This document shows positions 57,300-64,000 of a stretch of DNA of 64,000 nt, one piece after another (within the stretch, counting starts at the first letter, position 1; each line of letters starts with the position of its first letter). Both the position numbers and the translations under genes were made by a program. The stretch lies in assembly GCA_963691655.1 (NCBI GenBank), contig OY829327.1, positions 88,114,019 through 88,178,018 of the forward strand, read 5' to 3'. The notes beneath the pieces were generated by a model. That model did not search any database and was not told where the DNA came from. It worked only from the letters and a program-made list of their open reading frames with translations. Source of the stretch: Toxonevra muliebris (taxonomy: Eukaryota; Arthropoda; Insecta; Diptera; Pallopteridae).

Positions 57300-57640
57300 C
57301 CTAGTTTAATTGTGTTAGAAAACGTAATAGCCTGCTGTTAAAACGAATCAGAAATCTCAGGAAATGAATCCGTTGACTTCCTGGCCAGAAAGGGTTCAGA
57401 GACTGGTTTCTTGGTAAGTGCTCTATTGTCGTTTAAAGCCATCAAGACCATCATTAATGAGTGGGCCGATTTGACAAACAATCGTAAATGGGAGAAACTG
57501 TGGGGCTGTAGACAGATAAAAATCAAGCAATTAAGTATTTTCTGAGTTTTTGAAAGCCTGTGGTTCGGAGGAAGAATGTGAAGAGACGACTAACCATTTT
57601 CTTAGTGTCTGGAACTAGGTTTAAAGAATAGCAAAAGAGG
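57300..57640 (+). pseudogene. LINE RNase H C-terminal fragment
   Basis: Plus-strand reading gives ESEISGNESVDFLARKGSETG, the HxxxxGNExVDxLAR end of a retrotransposon RNase H. It is followed by INEWADLTNNRKWEKLWGCRQIKI and then LKACGSEEECEETTNHFL after a stop. The last piece resembles the zinc-knuckle tail of I/jockey-type LINEs. Only the 3' part is present, with stops. Confidence 0.72.
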
Positions 57641-59220
57641 GCACAGGATATAGTACAATGTATGTGCATAACACTTGTCTAAATGCAGTATTCTTGAACA
57701 CTTAGTGTAAACCACTGTAGTTTTACATTTGTAAAATATGTGTGAATGAAGACTTTGTTTTTGTCTGTTTGCCTTTTGCTAACACTTTTACTAGATACAT
57801 ATTTTTACATAAAAATAATATGTAAGTAAACTTTCATTAATTTAGTTGATTACGGTTTGTATTTTCTTCTCATCCCTTGAGCTATTAGCACTAAGCAAAA
57901 CAAAAACAAAAAAATTGGCAAAAAAAAAAAAGAACAGGAAAGGAAAGAAAATTAACACAAAAAAATCTCGACACTCCCTGATAATTTTCTTTGCAGCTTT
58001 ATGACTTACTTATATTTAATAATTTATTATGACTAACTTAGTAAAAATACCAAGTTGGGTAGAGCCACAATAAAACATACACAGACCACAACACAAACAC
58101 ACACAGCCCACAACACAAACACACACACACAATTAGTTGAGTAACTATAACAACAAACATAACCACAAACACCACCAAATGATGGTGACATTTCACACAT
58201 TATATGTGTGTGTGTATGTATGAGCTTGCACTTTAACTTGGTGCTGGTGTTATATTACCTAAGGATATATGTACATACTGATACATAAATATATACATAT
58301 TTTCTTTTGAAGCTTAAAATATATGCAGCAAAATAGAGCAAACAAATTTTACAAAAACATCCGTTGAAATGCATGACTATTGTAATTAAAAATATAAAAT
58401 GGTGGCTTATGTGTCAATGAGTATGTGTGTGTGTGAAAGAGACTCATATTGCACATACCTAAGTAGTAAATGCATTGAAATGTGCATTAAACGCCTACGC
58501 ACACACGCTCGTGCTTGACAGAAGTTTTTGTGTATGAATGAATGAAATTTTCTTTATTGCGTTCTATGTGACGCATTTTCATTCATTCATTCATTCACCA
58601 GAAGTTCATTTCATCACAACCAACATCTGGTGCATCTTTACTGAGAAAACAACAAAATTATTATCAGTTGGCGTGGGCGTAGTACATACATAAAATTCTC
58701 TAAGACTTCAACATAAAACGTTGACATTTTCATTTCTTTTTCTTCAGTTTTTATATTCGCATCACATTTTCTTCTTTTTTTTTTATCAATGTTAATATCA
58801 TTTGGCAACATTTGTCAAATTAAGTTTAAATAGAAAATAAAATTTTTTTATAGTTGACTAAACTTTTGTGTAGTTAATGAAAGCGAAAATAATAAAAAAG
58901 AAATCTAGATTGAACTTTACAAATTCAGGTTTTTTTGATTTCAAAGTAACTGTGTATAAACTGATTACTATAAAATATTTTCGTTCAAGAAATATGTGGC
59001 TTTTGTGTAAAAACAATTGGCACCCCAAGCCAAGCATTCGCTCTTTGCGTATGCTTCACGTGATTGATGATGCTGTGGCTTCCTTGAACAATTGTGTTAA
59101 TTGATATATTGAATTGTCGGTTTCAACCTTTTCATGTTCGTTGTTGGTATGTGTGACATCAATGGAATTGGTGCTACATATAATTTCATATGACAGAAAC
59201 ACATATGTAGTATTACCAGC
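57641..59220. other. Non-coding stretch with CA-rich and ATTC repeats
   Basis: It holds CACACA-rich DNA near 58080-58130 and ATTC/GAAT tetramer runs at about 58533-58600 that can pair as an inverted repeat. No gene was recognised; a 75-codon frame at 58877-59104 has no family resemblance. Confidence 0.45.
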
Positions 59221-59227
59221 TATATAT

Positions 59228-60250
59228 AAATCCATTAGAAGTACACAGCCGTCATAGGTCCTGTACTTACCTATGGATCGTTGGTATGGTGGAATGCAGC
59301 AAACAAGATTAGCTATCTCAACCAGTTTGTAAAAGTTCAGAGATTAGCATGCTAAGTAGTTACAGGAGCTTGGAGCAAAACTCCTCAAGCGGGGTTGGAA
59401 ATGATTCTTCAATTTCCACCCCTGGACGAATACCTCAAGTGTACAGCAGCCAAAACAGCCATCCGATTAAAGGAATCGCAGTTTTGGAAGTAAAACGCTT
59501 TTGGACACGCGTCCATGCTAAACGACTATAGCAAAGCATAAAACAAAATAATTATGGACTATATCACACCACAAATGCTAGTAGAAAGAAATTTCTTGAC
59601 CATTATACCCAGCAGACAGGAATGGAAAGATAATGCGGTCATTACCAGCAACGATATTCATTTTTACACTGGTGGGTCTAAAATGGAAGAGGATGTTGGA
59701 TCTGGAGTTTTTTGCGATTCACTAAAAATCATGAAATCTTATAAACTCCCTGATTACTGTAATGTCTTTCAAGCAGAGATCCTCGCTATCGATAAATCTG
59801 CGCAAGGCATCATCACAAGGAACCTTGATTCCTCGCGGATCACTATCTTTGTGGACAGCCAAGCAGCAATCAAAGCACTGGATAAGACGACTATAAGATC
59901 TAAAGCAGTATTAAGCTGCTTTAACGCACTTAAGAAAATAAGCAACACCCATAAAGTCAAACTCAGCTGGGTTCCCGGGCATAGCAATATCGAAGGAAAC
60001 GAAAAGGCTGATGAACTAGCGAGAAAGGGAGCAGCCTTAGATCCTGAAAATGAACTGGTGTCATTAAATATACCAATTGGAATCATGAAATCAACCCTAG
60101 ACCAAAAAGCGGAAGAAACAATCAACAAATTCTGGCAAGCCCGGAGCGACTGTAAGATAGTTCGAAGCTTATGGCATTCTCTTCAAATGCATAGGGACAT
60201 CATAATGGACTAATTTTTGGCCCTCGTGGACGCTCAGTATTTCTGAGCAC
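59228..60250 (+). pseudogene. LINE RT tail and RNase H domain, degenerate (I/LOA/R1-like)
   Basis: Upstream of the long frame the reading IGPVLTYGSLVWWNAANKISYLNQFVKVQRLAC and AIRLKES marks the end of a reverse transcriptase. From 59554 a 219-codon frame carries RNase H: HFYTGGSKMEE, FQAEILAI, ITIFVDSQAAIKAL and LSWVPGHSNIEGNEKADELAR. The first catalytic Asp (normally in DGS) is Gly here, while the later Glu and Asp residues are kept. RNase H in a non-LTR element removes RNA from the RNA-DNA hybrid during reverse transcription. The frame ends at 60213, followed by CCTAACCTAACC near 60263. It is inactive. Confidence 0.88.
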
Positions 60251-60739
60251 ATCCCTCTAAACCTAACCTAACCTATTATTCTCTATCCTACCTGTCCAAG
60301 TGTCCTCGCAATATTGCGGTGGCCTTTAAACTACTTCGGTTTGTAACTAGTAGTAAGAAACTTCCGCTTGGAGATCTACTTACTACACGAGAACGAAAAA
60401 TATCGTATTGCCTACACTTTGTAAACTGTCACTAAAGTTGACACATGTCACAATCTACAAGTAACAAGCGCATAAAAAAAATAAAATAAATTTAGTATAC
60501 TTCCATTTATGTATACAAAAGCACGAAAAGTTATATATATGTAAATATTTTTTATAGATAAATTTTTCTTTTTACTTTGTTTGGAAATGTACTAAACATC
60601 ACTATAGAATACTAATGCATTTGTGAAGTTGAAATTTATTAATTAGGAAAGCGAAATTAAAATAATTAAAACACTTGAGAGTATTTTAAATGCACTGTGT
60701 GACAAAATAATAGAATAAGTATTTAGAATTATTATTATT
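60251..60739. other. Spacer between two LINE fragments
   Basis: It is AT-rich with no gene. It contains the telomere-like doublet CCTAACCTAACC at about 60263-60274 and a Tc1-like end word CACTGTGTGACAAAATAATA near 60694 without a partner. Confidence 0.4.
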
Positions 60740-61430
60740 ATTTTTTTTAAGTTTTAACGTTGCTCCGTTGGCTTTCCCAGGGGAAGGTGTGGAGATTTAT
60801 TTGGCTCGATTTCCTGAGGAAACTATAACTTATTATGAATTTGTTTATATATTTTTTATATTGTTAACTTTGTTTTTATTATATATTGATTTATTATATT
60901 GTAGTGGTAGGTATTGGGTATATTTATGAATTCTGTAATTGAGTTCGCTTGAGTGAGCGAAGGGAATTTTTCTCTTTCTGTGTTATATTTGCTGCAGTTG
61001 AATATTACGTGATCCGTTGTCTTCGTTAGATTGCACATTTCGCAGTTATTATTATTTATTACGTTCATTTTATTTAGCGTATCATTGCAAAACCCGTGCC
61101 CGACTAGGATTCTGTTAACTTTTTTAGTGTTTGTAGGCTTTTTTTTGTTGTCGTACTTATTATTGAACCAGGATTTCTTTAGTATTTTTGGGAATACTTG
61201 GTAGTAGTTTTTTCCTTTGGTTTGACTTACGGCATTGTATTCTTGTTGCCAGATGTTATTTATTGTGTTTAGTATTTTGTTGTTTGTTTCTTTTATTGTA
61301 TACTTTATCTTAATCTTTGGGTCTAATTCATTGGCCTTTTTAGGTGCTTCATCTACAATTTCATTTGCTCTGATGTTACAATGACTTGGTATATGGTGAA
61401 GTTCTAGGTTTTTTTTGGGCACACTTTTTA
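60740..61430 (-). pseudogene. LINE RNase H end plus zinc-knuckle tail (minus strand)
   Basis: The frame 61422-60856 (188 codons) starts inside RNase H: LELHHIPSHCNIRANEIVDEAPKKANEL, where the canonical HxGIxGNExVDxxAK is degraded. It ends with CEMCNLTKTTDHVIFNCSKY, a CxxC...H...C knuckle typical of I-like LINEs. The upstream RT is absent. The 3' UTR (60740-60855) follows. Codon use is strongly AT-biased. Orientation is opposite to the LINE at 59228. Confidence 0.82.
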
Positions 61431-61629
61431 ACTTGCTTATGTTAACAACCAGTTTGAGCTGCTGATGAAGCTTCTTCTTTCTCTATGGCACAACATCGCA
61501 TGGAGACTTTAAGTAACGCACACTCTTTTGCAGTTATTTTTAAATGTTCATACTACTTCGAAGTAAAATGAAATCTCAGTAATGCTGAATATATATTCTT
61601 CCAAAAAACTCAGCCCTATTCAATATAAC

Positions 61630-61987
61630 TAACCGACTCTAGTCTTCATACATGCCTTCGATCGATCAGGAAATCGTAATAGGCATAATCAATTCTAGTC
61701 CAGGCTTTATGACCTTTTCAGTGACTCCAGACTGTGATATTGAGGTGCACAAGTATTGCTCTCTAAAATGATGCAAAACAGAATAGTCTAAAAGCTGTCC
61801 ACGTTTGCATCAATTTCGCTATGTGGGATGGTGCAGAAACTTTATGAAAAAGTACAGTTTTCGTTTTCAAAAATTATTTTGAGTCCACGGACGGACATAT
61901 GTGTTCAAAATGCGTCGATAAACAACCTTATCTATTTAACGCCTTCGAGTCCATGCCACAACTGAAACTGGTTTTTGAACCTGGTTT
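61630..61987 (-). pseudogene. maT transposase C-terminal remnant
   Basis: It matches the reverse complement of the 8850-9335 part of the intact-looking copy, with indels and a ~40-bp deletion. The region around the premature stop in the other copy is also altered here but differently. Several frameshifts make it non-functional. Confidence 0.8.
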
Positions 61988-62807
61988 CGTTTCTCAGAAA
62001 CGAAATTTTCACTAAACGAACTTCGTTCATAGAATGTTTTCATGATGAATGAACATTTATTTTTCATAAACGGTTCAATTCTTTCACAATAACCTAAAAA
62101 ACTTTTCCACAAACGTTTCTATTCGGTTTCCATGAACGAACATTTATTCATCATAAACGGTTCAATTCTTTTACGATGAACTAAAAACGTTTGCAATAAA
62201 ATGCAATATTTCCCTGAAAAATATAAAAAAGAAAGCTAAAACAATTTTCATATGTACATTGGCATTTTATTGTGGTTTTTGTTTAAATAAAATTTTCTGA
62301 TTAAAAACTAGAAAAAGTGTATGAAATTTACATAAAATTATATTATTACAATTTTGATATTATTTATTATAAATCACACACTTTTATTAGTTTTTTATAA
62401 ACACCACGCACTTTTTTATAGACAAAAAGAAATGTGATGAAATAATTTCAATGCACAATCAAAATTCTTCAATAATGCGTTGACAAATGATACTTCCCGT
62501 TATGTTGTGTTGATTTGTTGTTGTGTGGAGTTTGAATGTAAGCGTCGCTGCTGCTTCTTTTTGCGACGAGAGCGAGATGAGAGGAAAACGAAAATAAAAA
62601 GAGAAGAGAGTTGTGGACTTTCGTTTAGCAGGAAAGAAAATTGCTTTAATTTTATCGTGAATGATTTTTCGTTCATCATAAAATTGTTAATCTTTCGCAG
62701 AAAACGGTTTTGGTTTCTGCAAACACGGCAACGTTCCTCAGAAACGTTTTTGTTCAGCGTAAAAGTAATATATTCTCCACAAACGGGCGATAAACGTTTT
62801 TTTTTCC
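61988..62807. mobile_element. Insertion inside the maT copy, AAACGTTT-rich
   Basis: About 820 bp replace roughly 265 bp of the maT transposase. The insert begins CGTTTCTCAGAAACG and contains two copies of a ~60-bp unit (62047-62105 and 62133-62192, sharing CATAAACGGTTCAATTCTTT). Related words return in inverted orientation at about 62640-62790 (TTCGTTCATCATAAA, CCTCAGAAACGTTT). It looks like a foldback or MITE element, but exact ends and a target duplication are not clear. Confidence 0.5.
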
Positions 62808-62950
62808 TTTTTTTTTCCTTTTCAATTTTTCTCATTGAGCGTCTTAGATTTCGGCTGTAGATTCGTTTTCGAATCTTTTCTGTTGGATCACTAGTGACAA
62901 CTGTTGCAACTTTTGATGGCCAAATGTTATTTTCATTAAAAACTTGCAAA
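62808..62950 (-). pseudogene. maT transposase N-terminal remnant
   Basis: Minus-strand reading ATVVTSDPTEKIRKRIYSRNLRRSMRKIEKE matches STVATTGLTEKIRKRIKRNPRRSMTKIAKE of the copy at 8330-9340. It covers part of the DNA-binding domain only. Confidence 0.82.
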
Positions 62951-63070
62951 ATTCAATAACAAAAAAACTCAAACGAAATTAAAATCCAATAAACATGATT
63001 TTTTTTATTGAATTGAAAGTAGGCGTGCTATAAAGTTTTAAACTTGCGTCACTTAAGAATTGTCACCCAG

Positions 63071-64000
63071 TATTCGTACGCTAATGAAAGGAACCTGGAG
63101 TGTTATGACGAATCCGAGTGGCGAAACAGGCAACTAATATGATTAGGCAATTATTTTACTCTTGGAGGTTCGCCATTACCAGCGAAGAGGTCCATGTAGA
63201 ATATTTCTTTATTTTCTATTTTTGACTGCATCAAGGCGGGAAACCGGGTAGTCCTGCCATTATGCTTCAACGGCTACCAAAATTTAACCGATTTTTTCCA
63301 AATCAAAGTATTTTTTTGAGTTTTTTTTTAAAAGGAACGGTTTTTTAGGCTCTGAAGAAAGCTCAGGTCTTCTTTTATTTTGAGAACTTTGGGGCTCAAA
63401 AGTAGGCTGAGACTTGCTTATTTATTAAAATGGACTCCGAGTAGCTCGAAACACCCAAGACTTAATAAAAAAAATACAGGAAGACCTAAAACAATTGAAG
63501 ACTCAAAAAAATCAATGCTAATTATAGATGAAAATGTTTTTCATGCATATTTTTATCTGCTCTGGTTATTAATAAAATATTTACCAATAGCAATTACGAT
63601 CAGTGGGAGTGGCCTCGTTTGTAACTGCATTTTTTTCCATCATCAATACAAAGAGAACTTATTGATACCGAAAATCATCTCTTCGAGTAAGAATCATGAG
63701 AACAGAAACACTTCAACTTTCGAGAGCTAGCGTCATGGTTGCTTCGATCTCGTTCAAATTTGGTGTGTAACTACAACCCAATAGGACAAAACTTTGTGCA
63801 AGTTTGAGCCAGATCGGTTTCAAAAGTGGGTTTACTTGAAATGAAATCCTCTCTACATTGTCTAGATGGATTGGAGATTTTGAAATGTTTTTCAAGGTAG
63901 AAGCTAGGCACGGTGTATTTTAATGATTCTTTGATTCAACTGAACTGTTTCAGTAAAAAAATTACCAAATATATAGGGACATATGTACAGATAACATTAA
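63071..64000. other. Distal non-coding stretch
   Basis: No gene was recognised. A 116-codon frame at 63380-63730 starts at TTG and shows no family resemblance. The words near 63760-63860 (CAAATTTGGTGTG, AAAAGTGGGTTTACTTG) recall short stretches near 25300 and 33520, hinting at an old dispersed repeat. Confidence 0.4.

Larger units (their letters stand above)
61501..63070 (-). mobile_element. Second maT copy, decayed and interrupted
   Basis: It is the reverse-orientation relative of 8175-9462. The right end, read inward, is CTGGGTGACAATTCTTAAGT followed by GACGCAAGTTTAA, with TA outside (63071-63072). The left end keeps only CTTTAAGTAACGCACAC. Between them the 3' part of the transposase lies at about 61630-61987 and the 5' part at about 62808-62950. 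The two parts are separated by foreign DNA. Confidence 0.85.

Noticed and set aside
60263..60274. CCTAACCTAACC as a telomere repeat
   Set aside because: Only two units occur, directly after a LINE fragment, and flies do not use short telomerase repeats. It is more likely part of the LINE 3' region.
63380..63730. 116-codon frame as a gene
   Set aside because: It starts at TTG, has no recognisable domain and lies in repeat-like DNA. It is probably chance.

Overview
The window is AT-rich insect DNA, most likely from a higher fly (Brachycera). Its one clear host gene closely resembles the Drosophila D2-like dopamine receptor Dop2R, and the rest of the DNA is full of mariner, Tc1/maT, hAT-like, piggyBac-like and LINE remnants. 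A tephritid or related fly would fit, but I cannot fix the species from sequence alone. There is no bacterial-style gene content, no rRNA, no recognisable tRNA and no CRISPR array.

Host gene. Dop2R lies on the minus strand. Its seven coding exons run from the ATG at 53701 down to the stop at 29596. Every junction has a GT donor and an AG acceptor, and the exons join into one uninterrupted frame of 3438 nt (1145 codons plus stop). The protein has a very long, Asn/Thr/Ser/Ala-rich extracellular N-terminus, seven membrane segments with class A GPCR landmarks (D3.32, CWxP, NPxxY), a third intracellular loop of about 340 residues rich in Gln, Gly and Ser, and a 61-residue C-terminal tail on its own exon. 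The two exons that encode most of the loop (40189-40710 and 34257-34643) are both flanked by phase-2 introns, so skipping either or both keeps the frame.

Layout. 1-29595 is intergenic DNA beyond the 3' end of the gene and is dominated by transposons. It holds a pogo-like remnant (6634-7709); a long-inverted-repeat element split by a nearly intact DD37D maT transposon (7948-10594); a truncated hAT-like copy (12953-13746); a large hAT-like element with a second one inside it (15446-18784); a deleted mariner (19029-19888); a piggyBac-like element split by another mariner (22915-25727); a TTA-flanked TIR element (25985-26531); and a third mariner (27073-28150). 29596-53701 is Dop2R. Its introns carry a hAT-like element (31198-33755), a foldback element (42196-43153) and a four-level nest of TIR elements (47457-49489). 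53702-64000 is upstream (5') DNA with LINE fragments in both orientations, another hAT-like copy (55600-56432) and a second, interrupted copy of the maT transposon (61501-63070).

The most rewarding signals are the target-site duplications. Five hAT-like insertions have perfect 8-bp duplications, which reveals several unannotated non-autonomous families and gives an insertion order. No transposase in the window looks fully intact; the closest is the maT copy at 8330-9340, broken by a single in-frame stop. Positions and reading frames were worked out by hand from the sequence.
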